Notes: generated by a model from the sequence alone, not told the origin. 64,000 bases of DNA from Rhizobium bangladeshense (GCF_001662075.1 NZ_LYPL01000021.1:1-64000); one strand, 5' to 3'. Positions 53,838 to 61,842 are shown, numbered from the stretch's first letter. A program made the numbers and translations.

Positions 53838-54914
53838 TCACTGCCGCGGCGCCACCGCCGCTCCCTGGATCAGCCGATGCAGATATTCGAGCTTGGCCAC
53901 AACGGGCGAAGAGAGCACGAACGGGTAGGAGTCCGGCTGGCCCATGCTGCGCTGGATGGCGTTGATCGCCAGGCTGAGGGGCACCCAGGCGCTGACCAGC
54001 TGCTCGGCGTTTTTTGCCCGATAGGGGATGAAATCGACCTCGCCTGCTATTTCTTCATGTCCGCGCGGATCGATGGCGATGCCGAAGGCGCGGGCGGTTT
54101 CCAGCGTATCGACGATATGGAGGTAATGTGCGAAGCATTCGGCGAAATCCTCCCAGGGATGTGACGAAGCATAGGCGCTGATGAAATTATCCTGCCATCC
54201 CAGGGGCGGGCCGGCGGCATAGTGTTTCTGGAGGGCCACTAGATAATCCTGCCGCTCGTCACCGAAGACGGTGCGGAAATTGTCGAGGTCGTTCTGGTCG
54301 CGCACCAGCTTGTTCCAGATGAAATGGCCGGCCTCGTGGCGGAAATGGCCGAGCAGCGTGCGATAGGGTTCGTTCATCGAGCTGCGCGCCTGTTCGCGCG
54401 TCGCATCGTCGGCTTCCGCCGCGCGGATGGTGATCAGGCCTTCCTCATGGCCGGTCATGGCAGGCACGACATTGCCGTTGCCCTGCAGCGAATCCTCGAG
54501 GAAATCGAAGACGAGCCCGCCCTGCGGATCTTCCGCACGGTCGGGATGCGGCAGCTTCCAGCGCAACAGCGAATAGAAAAGATGGCGCTGCGCCTGACCG
54601 ATGCGCCGCCAGCGGCCGATGCCGTCCTCAGTATCGGTGTTGGGCACCAGCCGGTTATGGCGGCAGGCGGCGCAGAACTCGCTGTCGCTGTCGCCCTCCA
54701 CCAGCCAGTTGCAGATGTCGAGCCCGGCATTGGCGCAGAAGCGCACCTGCCGCTCGGGATTGGACACGAGCTGCCAGACCGTCTCGTCGCGCGGCTCCAG
54801 CGCATGCATGGCGAGATCGCCGGGCAGGAAACCCAGGCGATGATTGCAGCGCACGCAGTGGCGGTTGTCGAAATGGACGACTTGATCGCAATTGTCGCAG
54901 GCGAAAAGCTTCAT
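53838..54914 (-). CDS. Putative zinc-binding metallopeptidase
   Basis: A 358-residue protein. The N-terminus carries zinc-ribbon pairs (C6/C9 with C20/C23, and a second set around C60, C68, C81, C84). The middle holds HEAGHF (H193, E194, H197), an HExxH-type zinc protease site, followed by ASSHPWEDFAECFAHYLHIVD, where the third ligand is expected. This matches a family annotated as putative zinc-binding metallopeptidase. ATG 54914 (MKLFACDNCDQ) was chosen; the frame extends 21 codons upstream. Substrate unknown. Confidence 0.85.
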   Translation of the reverse strand: MKLFACDNCDQVVHFDNRHCVRCNHRLGFLPGDLAMHALEPRDETVWQLVSNPERQVRFCANAGLDICNWLVEGDSDSEFCAACRHNRLVPNTDTEDGIGRWRRIGQAQRHLFYSLLRWKLPHPDRAEDPQGGLVFDFLEDSLQGNGNVVPAMTGHEEGLITIRAAEADDATREQARSSMNEPYRTLLGHFRHEAGHFIWNKLVRDQNDLDNFRTVFGDERQDYLVALQKHYAAGPPLGWQDNFISAYASSHPWEDFAECFAHYLHIVDTLETARAFGIAIDPRGHEEIAGEVDFIPYRAKNAEQLVSAWVPLSLAINAIQRSMGQPDSYPFVLSSPVVAKLEYLHRLIQGAAVAPRQ

Positions 54915-55002
54915 CGTATTGATCTCAGCAAAGCAGGGCGGATGAAAAATGCCCGCCGCGCGAAGCGCAGCAGGCATGGTTCATCAAGGATGCGCTTGTG
55001 GT

Positions 55003-55194
55003 TCAGAGCCGGTCGACGGCGCCCTTGAGCTTGTCCTTGACCTTGCCGGTTGCGACCTGTCCCTTGCCTTTGGCCTCCTGGACGGCGCCCTTGGCCTGCA
55101 TGTCGCGATTGCCGGTGGCCTTGCCGACGGCCTGTTTCGTCTTGCCGGCAATTTCGTTGGTCTTGCCTGAAATCTTGTCGCTGGTGCTACCCAT
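55003..55194 (-). CDS. CsbD family stress protein
   Basis: A 63-residue, Lys/Gly/Ala-rich protein: MGSTSDKISGKTNEIAGKTKQ then AVGKATGNRDMQAKGAVQEAKGK, the repeated KxxGxxxEAxGK pattern of CsbD. Members accumulate in general stress; the molecular role is unclear. AAGGAGAC precedes its ATG on the minus strand. Confidence 0.9.
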   Translation of the reverse strand: MGSTSDKISGKTNEIAGKTKQAVGKATGNRDMQAKGAVQEAKGKGQVATGKVKDKLKGAVDRL

Positions 55195-55299
55195 AGGTGA
55201 TGTCTCCTTGGTCGGCGTCGGACCTCTCGTCCGCGCCGGAAGGAAACGTCACTTGCGGCTATTCGTTCCAGCGCGCGTCAAGCCCGCCGCCGCCTGATG

Positions 55300-55905
55300 T
55301 CAGGCGTGTCCGGCCTCGGCCGAAAGCATGGCGGCGGTCACGCCCATGCCGGCGAGCGCCCGCTCGTATTTGTCCTCGAGGCTGCGGTCGAAGATCAGTT
55401 CTTCATTGGCCGGGCAGGTGAGCCAGCCATTGTTGGCGACCTCGTTTTCGAGCTGGCCGGCCCCCCAGGAGGAATAGCCGAGCAGCATCGTCGCCCGCTT
55501 CGGCCCGGCACCCTTGGAGATGGCGCGCACGATGTCGAGCGTCGCCGTCAGGCAGATGTCGTCGCTGACCGGGATCGAGGAGTCGCTGGCATAATCGTCC
55601 GAATGCAGCACGAAGCCGCGGCCGCTTTCCACTGGGCCGCCGGTCTGGATCGGGAAGTCGCGGGCGCGCTGCGGCAGCACGATCGGCTCTTCCTGCTTGA
55701 TCATGTCGAGATGCAGCAGCACATCGGTGAAGGTGAGGCTCTGCGGCCGGTTGATGACGAAGCCCATGGCGCCGGCATCCGAATGCGCGCAGATGTAAAT
55801 CACGGTGCGCGCAAAATTGCGGTCTTCCATGCCCGGCATGGCGATGAGGAACTGGCCATCGAAGAAGCCACGTTCCCGTCTGTTCTTCAGCGTCGATAAG
55901 GACAT
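55300..55905 (-). CDS. YqgE/AlgH family protein
   Basis: A 201-residue protein typical of YqgE/AlgH: GFFDGQFLIAMPGMEDRNFARTVIYICAHSDAGAMGFVINRP at the N-terminus (conserved blocks LIAMPGM, AMGFVINRP) and LGYSSWGAGQLENEVANNGWL later. The family has no proven biochemical function. ATG 55905 follows AGGAGGAAC. It is divergent from the DsbD-alpha-like gene across a hairpin-bearing gap. Confidence 0.92.
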   Translation of the reverse strand: MSLSTLKNRRERGFFDGQFLIAMPGMEDRNFARTVIYICAHSDAGAMGFVINRPQSLTFTDVLLHLDMIKQEEPIVLPQRARDFPIQTGGPVESGRGFVLHSDDYASDSSIPVSDDICLTATLDIVRAISKGAGPKRATMLLGYSSWGAGQLENEVANNGWLTCPANEELIFDRSLEDKYERALAGMGVTAAMLSAEAGHA

Positions 55906-55996
55906 TGTTCCTCCTGCTGCCAGACCGCACCAAAGGCCCCGACAAGAGAAGGATGGGCCAATGTCACCAATCAATCAACTGAAAATGAAGATTATG

Positions 55997-56018
55997 TGGC
56001 CGCCGCTTCTGGCGGCCA
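55997..56018. promoter_or_regulatory. Perfect hairpin in the divergent yqgE / DsbD-alpha-like gap
   Basis: TGGCCGCC and GGCGGCCA pair perfectly around GCTTCT. It lies 29 bases upstream of the plus-strand start and 92 bases from the minus-strand start, so it may be a 5' mRNA structure or an operator. Confidence 0.45.
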
Positions 56019-56046
56019 AACGGCACTTTCGGTAAACCTTTGTTCC

Positions 56047-56889
56047 ATGATGATTATTTCTTTGGCACCGCGCCGGCTTTTCATGGCGGCCATTTCGCTC
56101 GTCGCAGCCTTCGCCCCGTTTTGTTCCGCGCAGGCGGAAATGAGCGCCTGGGCCGAGGCCGAGGGCGGCCGCATGCGCCTCGTGGCGCTGGCACCCGATG
56201 CCGGCGGCAAAATCCGTGCCGGCCTGCAGATCGAGCCGAAACCCGGTTGGATCACCTATTGGCGCGAGCCCGGCAACAGCGGCATCCCGCCTCTCGTCAC
56301 CATCGCCCCGGAAAGCGGCGTGGCGCTCGATGCCATCGGCTATCCCGTTCCCAAGCATTTTTTCAAGGGCGGTATCGAGGATATCGCCTATGACGCGCCG
56401 GTGACGCTGCCATTATCGCTGAACGTCGCCGGTAACGGCCCGGTCGCGATCGACGCGACGGCCTTCATCGGCATCTGCAAGGACATCTGCATCCCCTTCC
56501 AGGCGAATTTGGCAGTGAAGCTCGGCCCGGCCAAGCAGTCGCAGCCGCAGGAAGAGGCGATCCTTGCGGCCGCCGATGCGGCCTTGCCGAAGCCGCCTTC
56601 GGCCGATTTCAAGGTTGCGGCGTACGCCATGTCGTCCGACAGGAAGACGCTGTCGCTGACGCTCACCCTGCCGGGCGGGGGGAGCGGCGGCGCGCCCGAT
56701 ATCATCGTCACCGGCCCGAGCGGCTACGCTTTCACCAAGCAGGTCGGCGGCAAACGCGACGGCGCAGCCTTTAAGACCGACATTGCAATCGGCAAGCTGC
56801 CGAAGGATTATGACCCATCCGGCAAGCGCTGGAGCGTGCTTGTCATCGATGGTGACCGGGCGATGGAGACCACGCTTGCCTTTGACTGA
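56047..56889 (+). CDS. Periplasmic DsbD-alpha-like domain protein (solitary)
   Basis: A 280-residue protein with an N-terminal signal sequence (FMAAISLVAAFAPFCSAQAEM) and the PKPGWITYWREPGNSG...YPVPKHF pattern of the N-terminal domain of DsbD/ScsB-type disulfide reductases. The redox cysteine pair appears as ICKDIC. The transmembrane and thioredoxin domains that normally follow are absent, and no dsbD was seen nearby, so it may partner with a separately encoded membrane reductase. ATG 56047 is one of several possible starts (56050 and 56083 are others). Confidence 0.75.
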   Translation: MMIISLAPRRLFMAAISLVAAFAPFCSAQAEMSAWAEAEGGRMRLVALAPDAGGKIRAGLQIEPKPGWITYWREPGNSGIPPLVTIAPESGVALDAIGYPVPKHFFKGGIEDIAYDAPVTLPLSLNVAGNGPVAIDATAFIGICKDICIPFQANLAVKLGPAKQSQPQEEAILAAADAALPKPPSADFKVAAYAMSSDRKTLSLTLTLPGGGSGGAPDIIVTGPSGYAFTKQVGGKRDGAAFKTDIAIGKLPKDYDPSGKRWSVLVIDGDRAMETTLAFD

Positions 56890-56973
56890 CCGGCACCTAT
56901 AGTCGCCTGCGATCTTCTCGCGGCGCCCGCCAGGCCGGCATCCGCCGCAAAAACAGAACAAAGGAGAAAACCC

Positions 56974-57459
56974 ATGACCATCGCGATCGGCGACAAGCTT
57001 CCTGCCGCCACCTTCAAGGAAAAGACCGCCGACGGCCCGGTCGAAATCACCACCGATCAGCTCTTCGCCGGCAAGCGCGTCGTGCTCTTTGGCGTGCCGG
57101 GCGCCTTCACCCCCACCTGCTCGCTGAACCACCTGCCGGGTTACCTCGAAAACCGCGACACCATCCTCGCCAAGGGCATCGACGACATCGCCGTTCTCGC
57201 CGTCAACGACTGGCACGTCATGGGCGCCTGGGCGCAATCCTCCGGCGGCCTCGGCAAGATCCACTTCCTCGCGGATTGGGACGCCGGCTTCACCACGGCC
57301 GTCGGCCTCGAAGCCGACCTCTCCGCCGGCGGCCTCGGCCTGCGCTCCAAGCGCTATTCGATGCTGGTCGAAAATGGCGTCGTGAAAGCTCTCAACGTCG
57401 AGGAAAGCCCCGGCCAGGCAACGGTCTCGGGTGCGGCTGCGATGCTGGAGCTGCTCTGA
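56974..57459 (+). CDS. Peroxiredoxin (Prx5 subfamily)
   Basis: A 161-residue thiol peroxidase. The catalytic motif FGVPGAFTPTCSLNHLPGY carries the peroxidatic Cys49; the WxxxW region NDWHVMGAWAQ is typical of the AhpC-TSA/Prx5 (hybrid) group. No second cysteine in the usual resolving position is evident, so it may use glutathione or another thiol. ATG 56974 has AAAGGAGAAAAC before it. Confidence 0.95.
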   Translation: MTIAIGDKLPAATFKEKTADGPVEITTDQLFAGKRVVLFGVPGAFTPTCSLNHLPGYLENRDTILAKGIDDIAVLAVNDWHVMGAWAQSSGGLGKIHFLADWDAGFTTAVGLEADLSAGGLGLRSKRYSMLVENGVVKALNVEESPGQATVSGAAAMLELL

Positions 57460-57509
57460 GTTTTCGATAGGTCGAATCGCCGGCTGGTCTGGCAGCAACG
57501 TGCTCCCAA

Positions 57510-57607
57510 CCTCCGTCATCCCAGGCCTTGAGCCTGGGATCCACGGCCGCAGTCGGCGAGGCCGGCATGGGTCCTCGGGTCAAGCCCGAGGACGACGGAG
57601 GGCGGGG
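57510..57607. repeat. RIME-like repeat copy 9, first unit of a tandem array
   Basis: Left palindrome CCAGGCCTTGAGCCTGG, right palindrome CCTCGGGTCAAGCCCGAGG. With the following unit-specific spacer (GTGGCAAAACCAGCGACGGTGA...) it forms a module of 173 bases that is repeated. Confidence 0.88.
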
Positions 57608-57682
57608 TAAGCTCTGTGGCAAAACCAGCGACGGTGAGGCAATAGCAGCGGCGTTGCGCCTCTTGCCGCTGGCCCTCCTCAA

Positions 57683-57780
57683 TCTCCGTCATTCCAGGCC
57701 TTGAGCCTGGAATCCATGGCCACAGCCGATGAGGCCGCCTGAATCCTCGGGTCAAGCCCGAGGACGACGGAGGGTGGGGT
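57683..57780. repeat. RIME-like repeat copy 10, second unit of the array
   Basis: Same layout as copy 9, starting exactly 173 bases later, with the spacer version GTGGCAAATCCAGCGATGGTGA. Small differences (ATTCCAGG for ATCCCAGG) occur in both arms, preserving the pairing. Confidence 0.88.
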
Positions 57781-57854
57781 GAGCTTGTGGCAAATCCAGC
57801 GATGGTGACGCAATCGCCGCTTCGTTCCGCTTCCTGCCAATGGCCCTCCTAAAA

Positions 57855-57890
57855 CTCCGTCATTCCAGGCCTTGAGCCTGGAATCCACCG
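57855..57890. repeat. RIME-like half element, copy 11, end of the array
   Basis: Only the left palindrome (CTCCGTCATTCCAGGCCTTGAGCCTGG, arms CCAGGC / GCCTGG) of the next unit is present, 172 bases after copy 10. The gap 57460-57986 consists of this array plus the zinc-operon control region. Confidence 0.8.
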
Positions 57891-57942
57891 ACCACCCCTG
57901 TGACAAGAAGGCCGGTCCTCCCGCCTCAATCTCGCCGCAATC

Positions 57943-57970
57943 GTTATAACATAACGTGTAATGTTATTAC
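57943..57970. promoter_or_regulatory. Twin Zur-like inverted repeats upstream of the metal ABC operon
   Basis: GTTAT-AAC-ATAAC (57943-57955) and GTAAT-GTT-ATTAC (57958-57970) are adjacent 13-base dyads whose centres are 15 bases apart. A/T-rich dyads of the GTTATAA type are characteristic of Zur/Fur-family sites. They end 16 bases before the first start codon of the operon. Confidence 0.65.
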
Positions 57971-57986
57971 ATCATCAGGATGAGCC

Positions 57987-58115
57987 ATGCCCTCAAGCCC
58001 CGATCGCCCCTCCATCAGCCTGCTGGGACAATCGGCCTTATCCCGGGTGATCGGCATCTCGCTGGTCATTGCCGCGCTCTGGCTAGCCATTCACTGGGCG
58101 GTTCTGCTGCCATGA
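57987..58115 (+). CDS. 42-residue single-helix membrane peptide leading the metal ABC operon
   Basis: MPSSPDRPSISLLGQSALSR followed by a hydrophobic helix VIGISLVIAALWLAIHWAVL and LP. The ATG (57987) has AGGATGAG upstream, and its TGA overlaps the ATG of the ABC ATPase (ATGA), so it is translationally coupled. Short for automatic gene calls, it would be easily missed. It would sit as a single helix in the inner membrane; a regulatory or structural role in the transporter is an inference. Its His residue in the helix (AIHWA) is noteworthy. Confidence 0.6.
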   Translation: MPSSPDRPSISLLGQSALSRVIGISLVIAALWLAIHWAVLLP

Positions 58116-58861
58116 CGCCTTTGATCCGTCTCGATGATCTCACGGTCGCCTATGATCGCCACCCGGCCGTCCATCATCTCTCCGGCGCCTTTGCGCCGGG
58201 CAGCCTGACGGCGATTGCCGGGCCGAATGGGGCGGGCAAGTCGACGCTGCTGAAGGCGATCATGGGCGAGCTTCGCCCGGCCGAGGGCAGGATCGAGCAC
58301 CGGCTGGTGCGGGCGGAATTCGGTTATCTCCCGCAGGCGGCCGAGATCGATCGGCGTTTCCCGATCTCGGTCATCGACACCGTCATGCTCGGCGCCTGGA
58401 AGGCGAGCGGAGCCTTCGGCCGCGTGGCACCCGCCGATGTCAAAAAGGCGGGCGAGGCGCTCGCCGCCGTCGGTCTCGAAGGCTTCGGCAGGCGCCATGT
58501 CGGCTCGCTCTCGGCCGGCCAGTTCCAGCGCGTGCTCTTTGCCCGCCTGCTCTTGCAGGATGCCGGCGTCATCCTGCTCGACGAGCCGTTTACGGCAATC
58601 GATGCCCGCACGACCCGGGATCTCCTCGACATCGTTTCCCGCTGGCACGGCGAGGGCCGCACGGTCATCGCCGTGCTGCATGATTTCGAGCTCGTCCGGA
58701 CGCACTTCCCTCAGACCCTGCTGCTCGCCCGCGAGCTTGTGGGATGGGGGCCGACCGGCGATGTCATGTCGTCCGCCAATCTCATGAAGGCCCGCGCCAT
58801 GGCCGAGCGCTGGGATGAGGATGCGGCGGCCTGTGCCCCGCAGGAGGAGCCGGCGGCATGA
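58112..58861 (+). CDS. Metal (zinc-type) ABC transporter ATP-binding protein
   Basis: A 249-residue ABC ATPase of the ZnuC/AztA type. Walker A GPNGAGKSTLLKAI, signature LSAGQFQR and Walker B VILLDEPFTAID are present. It energises uptake of a divalent metal, most likely Zn2+ given the Zur-like sites, though Mn2+ is possible. ATG 58112 overlaps the micropeptide stop and its own stop overlaps the permease start (ATGA), indicating a tight operon. An earlier in-frame ATG (57980) would give an unrelated N-terminal extension in the micropeptide region. Confidence 0.9.
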   Translation: MTPLIRLDDLTVAYDRHPAVHHLSGAFAPGSLTAIAGPNGAGKSTLLKAIMGELRPAEGRIEHRLVRAEFGYLPQAAEIDRRFPISVIDTVMLGAWKASGAFGRVAPADVKKAGEALAAVGLEGFGRRHVGSLSAGQFQRVLFARLLLQDAGVILLDEPFTAIDARTTRDLLDIVSRWHGEGRTVIAVLHDFELVRTHFPQTLLLARELVGWGPTGDVMSSANLMKARAMAERWDEDAAACAPQEEPAA

Positions 58862-59730
58862 CGACCTACGATCTCTTCCTCGCGCCCTTTGCCGATTTCG
58901 GTTTCATGCGCCGCGCTCTTGTCGCTTGCCTCTGCCTCGGGCTCGGTTCGGGGCCGATCGGCGTCTTCCTGATGCTGCGGCGCATGAGCCTGATGGGCGA
59001 CGCCATGAGCCATGCGGTGCTGCCGGGGGCGGCGATCGGTTATCTCGTCGCCGGCTCGCTGTCGCTGACGGCGATGGGCCTCGGCGGCCTTGTCGCCGGC
59101 CTGTCGGTGGCGCTGCTGTCCGGCGCCGTCAGCCGCATGACCGTGCTGCGCGAGGATGCGAGCTTTGCGAGCTTCTATCTCGCTTCGCTGGCCCTCGGCG
59201 TGCTGATCGTCTCGCTGCGCGGCTCGAACATCGATCTGCTGCACGTGCTCTTCGGCACCATCCTGGCGATCGATGCACCGGCACTTTATCAGATCGGCGC
59301 GATCACCTCGATGACGCTTCTCATCCTCGCCGCAATCTACCGGCCGCTGGTGGCCGAATGCTTCGACCCGGGTTTCTTGAGAGCCGTCGGCGGGCGCGGG
59401 CCGGTCTATCACGTCCTCTTCCTGCTGCTCGTGGTGCTGAACCTCGTCGCCAGCTTCCAGGCGCTCGGCACGCTGATGGCGGTCGGCCTGATGATGCTGC
59501 CGGCGGCCATCGCCCAGCTCTGGTCGCGCAGCTTGGCCGTGATGATGCTGATTGCCACCGCCAGTGCGGCCGCCTCCGGCTATCTCGGCCTGATCGCTTC
59601 CTACCATCTGGAACTCGCCTCCGGCCCGACGATCATCATGACGGCGGCGCTGATCTACGCCTTTTCAATCCTCTTCGCGCCCTCCGGCATCGCCCGGCGC
59701 TTCTTTCCCCGCCCGCATCTGAAGGGCTGA
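58858..59730 (+). CDS. Metal (zinc-type) ABC transporter permease
   Basis: A 290-residue membrane protein of the ABC-3 family with about eight helices; the conserved LMLRRMSLMGDAMSHAVLPGAAIGYLVAG (blocks MGDAMSHAVLPG) and the GTLMAVGLMMLPAAIAQLW segment are diagnostic of ZnuB/AztB/MntB-type permeases. Its start overlaps the ATPase stop by 4 bases. The substrate-binding protein follows after 16 bases. Confidence 0.92.
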   Translation: MTTYDLFLAPFADFGFMRRALVACLCLGLGSGPIGVFLMLRRMSLMGDAMSHAVLPGAAIGYLVAGSLSLTAMGLGGLVAGLSVALLSGAVSRMTVLREDASFASFYLASLALGVLIVSLRGSNIDLLHVLFGTILAIDAPALYQIGAITSMTLLILAAIYRPLVAECFDPGFLRAVGGRGPVYHVLFLLLVVLNLVASFQALGTLMAVGLMMLPAAIAQLWSRSLAVMMLIATASAAASGYLGLIASYHLELASGPTIIMTAALIYAFSILFAPSGIARRFFPRPHLKG

Positions 59731-59746
59731 TTTCAAGGAGACTTCG

Positions 59747-60649
59747 ATGATTTCGCGCAGACTGCTTCTCTCCGCCGCCGTACTGCCCGCGCTGATGGCG
59801 CTGTCGACCGCCCCCGCTTCGGCCGAAACGCTGAAGGTTGTGGCGTCCTTCACCGTGCTTGCCGATGTCGTGAAACAGGTCGGTGGCGACCATGTTCATG
59901 TCACAAGCCTCGTTGGGCCGAACGGCGACCCGCATGAATTCGAGCCGTCGCCGGCCGACGCGAAGAATTTGAAGGCGGCTGAAGTCACTTTCGTCAGCGG
60001 CGAAGGGCTGGAAGGCTGGATGGACCGGCTGATCACCGCCTCCGGCTACAAGGGCAAGCCGGTGACGGTTTCCGAAGGCATCAGCACCCGCACCATGGAA
60101 GAGGACGGCAAGACCATCACCGATCCGCATGTCTGGAACAGCCCTGTCAACGTCAAGGTCTGGGTCGCCAATATCGAAAAGGCGCTGTCATCGGCCGATC
60201 CCGCCGACGCCGCCGCCTTCAAGGCCAATGCCGAAAAATATACGCAGAAGCTGGATGAGCTGAACGCCTACGCCCATTCGAAATTCGATACGATCGCCGA
60301 GGACCGCCGCAAGGTGCTGACGAGCCACGATGCCTTCGGCTATTTCGGCCGCGAATACAAGGTGAGCTTCCTGGCACCGCTCGGCCTGTCCACCGAGAGC
60401 GAGGCCTCGGCCGCCGACGTCGCCAAGCTGATCGAACAGATCAGGAGCGAGCACGTGAAGGCCTATTTCTTCGAAAATTCCAACGATCCGCGCCTGGTCA
60501 AGCAGGTCGCCAAGGCAACGGGCGCGGAACCCGGCGGTGAGCTCTATGTCGAATCGCTGTCCGACGCCCAGGGACCGGCGCCGACCTACGAGAAAATGTT
60601 CCGCTACAATGTCGACCGGCTTGCCGCCGCCATGGCGAAATCGAGCTGA
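59747..60649 (+). CDS. Metal (zinc-type) ABC transporter substrate-binding protein
   Basis: A 300-residue periplasmic protein. A signal peptide (1-24, ending ASA) is followed by a cluster A-I metal-binding fold: VASFTVLADVVKQVGGDHVHVTSLVGPNGDPHEFEPSP (His ligand in PHEFEPSP), DPHVWNSPVN (second His), SHDAFGYFGREY (third His) and a late Asp/Glu. There is no long His-rich loop as in many ZnuA proteins, so it fits the AztC-like branch; zinc is inferred from the Zur-like operator. An AAGGAG lies before its ATG. Confidence 0.92.
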   Translation: MISRRLLLSAAVLPALMALSTAPASAETLKVVASFTVLADVVKQVGGDHVHVTSLVGPNGDPHEFEPSPADAKNLKAAEVTFVSGEGLEGWMDRLITASGYKGKPVTVSEGISTRTMEEDGKTITDPHVWNSPVNVKVWVANIEKALSSADPADAAAFKANAEKYTQKLDELNAYAHSKFDTIAEDRRKVLTSHDAFGYFGREYKVSFLAPLGLSTESEASAADVAKLIEQIRSEHVKAYFFENSNDPRLVKQVAKATGAEPGGELYVESLSDAQGPAPTYEKMFRYNVDRLAAAMAKSS

Positions 60650-60670
60650 CAGCCGATCGGATGGTGAAAA

Positions 60671-60702
60671 GCATGATGCCGAGGTCCGCCTCGGCGTCAT
60701 GC
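60671..60702. terminator. Bidirectional terminator hairpin between convergent genes
   Basis: Arms GCATGATGCCGAGG and CCTCGGCGTCATGC pair over 14 positions with one T-G, around the loop TCCG. An A-run precedes and a T-containing stretch follows, so it can serve both the metal operon and the converging binding-protein gene. Confidence 0.75.
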
Positions 60703-60709
60703 TCCCCTG

Positions 60710-61414
60710 TCAAACAGGCTTGTGGCGTCGCTCGACGCCCTTGGCCGCCAGAACCTCATCCGCGGCTGCCGATACCAGAAATTCCCAAAGCTGGCTGGCG
60801 GCTTCCGCGTCGCTGGAATCGGCGCCGATGCCCACGTCAAAGTCGATGTAACTTTGAAGCTCTGCCGGAAACCGGCCGACAAGCATGACGTCGGGCGCGG
60901 CAGCGAGAATTGAGGTCATGGGGACGACGGCCAACTCGGCCTCCCCACGACCGACGGCCGACGCTGTCTGCCCTCCAGGCGCGGCGACGAGCCGGGGCTT
61001 TACCTCATCTGCTATTCCCAGCCGATCCAACAAGGCAGAGAAATGGCGGCCGCTGGTTCCGTCACTGGCATAGGCGATGGATCTCGCGTCCTTCAAAGTT
61101 TGCTTGAATGCTTCTGTCGATCCGATGTCGAGCGGTCGGCTGCCTGCCTTGGCCGCCACACCCATCCCGATTCTGCCGAACGCCACCTGGCTTCCCGCCT
61201 TGACTTTTCCAGAGGCGGTCAGCGCCTCAACCATATCAGGGTTGATGATGACGAGGTCGAAAGGCTCGCCGGCCTCGATCTGCTTCTTGACCGTGGGATT
61301 GACCTCCCACCTGGCCGCAACAGCCAAACCTGTGGCCGTTTCGAACCGGGGGATGAGAGCAAGGACGGCGGGTCGGACAGCGATCGCGCCAAAAAGCCGG
61401 ATTTCCTGATGCAT
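60710..61414 (-). CDS. ModA-like substrate-binding domain protein without a signal peptide
   Basis: A 234-residue protein resembling periplasmic molybdate-binding proteins (LFGAIAVRPAVLALIPRFETATGL, LVIINPDMVEALTASGKV, GRGEAELAVVPMTSIL), with the two-lobed PBP2 fold. The N-terminus MHQEIRLFG enters the fold directly, with no signal peptide, and no ABC ATPase or permease gene of the Mo type lies nearby. It may be a cytosolic sensor or an orphan component. ATG 61414 was chosen; the frame is open upstream without similarity. It faces the metal operon. Confidence 0.72.
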   Translation of the reverse strand: MHQEIRLFGAIAVRPAVLALIPRFETATGLAVAARWEVNPTVKKQIEAGEPFDLVIINPDMVEALTASGKVKAGSQVAFGRIGMGVAAKAGSRPLDIGSTEAFKQTLKDARSIAYASDGTSGRHFSALLDRLGIADEVKPRLVAAPGGQTASAVGRGEAELAVVPMTSILAAAPDVMLVGRFPAELQSYIDFDVGIGADSSDAEAASQLWEFLVSAAADEVLAAKGVERRHKPV

Positions 61415-61436
61415 CGCCCAGCCGTCCAGTTGCGCC

Positions 61437-61745
61437 TCAAATATTGAGGTCAAAAACCAGGATGCCGGCGAGGCCTCCATCCGTCGAGGAGACGATGCGC
61501 TCGCCGACTGCCACATGTTCGGGATGGATGAGATAGGCATCCCGGGCTTCGGCGCTTTCGAAGGTGACGGCAAAGCCGTCGACGAAGCCGCCATGCAGCC
61601 CCTCGGGCGAGACATTTGGCCCGTATTTGATATCCACGATGCCGGGAATGACCTGTTTCAGCGCGACGATCGCGGCAAACAGCGCCTGCTTGTCGTCGAT
61701 CGTCATCGCGGTCTTCAGCCGCAGGAACACGCAGTGCAGGATCAT
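61437..61745 (-). CDS. Stress-responsive alpha/beta barrel (Dabb) domain protein
   Basis: A 102-residue protein of the dimeric alpha+beta barrel group: HCVFLRLKTAMTIDDKQALFAAIVALKQVIPGI, VTFESAEARDAYLIHPEHVAVGERI (the HPxH element) and a final VFDL strand. Function unknown; some relatives are induced by stress. ATG 61745 has AGGAC upstream on its strand. It lies 22 bases upstream of the ModA-like gene on the same strand. Confidence 0.85.
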   Translation of the reverse strand: MILHCVFLRLKTAMTIDDKQALFAAIVALKQVIPGIVDIKYGPNVSPEGLHGGFVDGFAVTFESAEARDAYLIHPEHVAVGERIVSSTDGGLAGILVFDLNI

Positions 61746-61842
61746 CAGTGGTCCTCCCGATTGTCGTTGCCGGCAGAATAGCGGCGAAAGCCGGGAGGGC
61801 AATCAGATTTATCGTCACCCCGGACGCTGCCGTCCGGAGAGC

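Noticed and set aside
57510..57890. Regularly spaced repeats resembling a CRISPR array
   Set aside because: The repeats are about 98-base double palindromes with conserved, not unique, spacers, period about 172 bases, and no cas genes; they are RIME-like elements.
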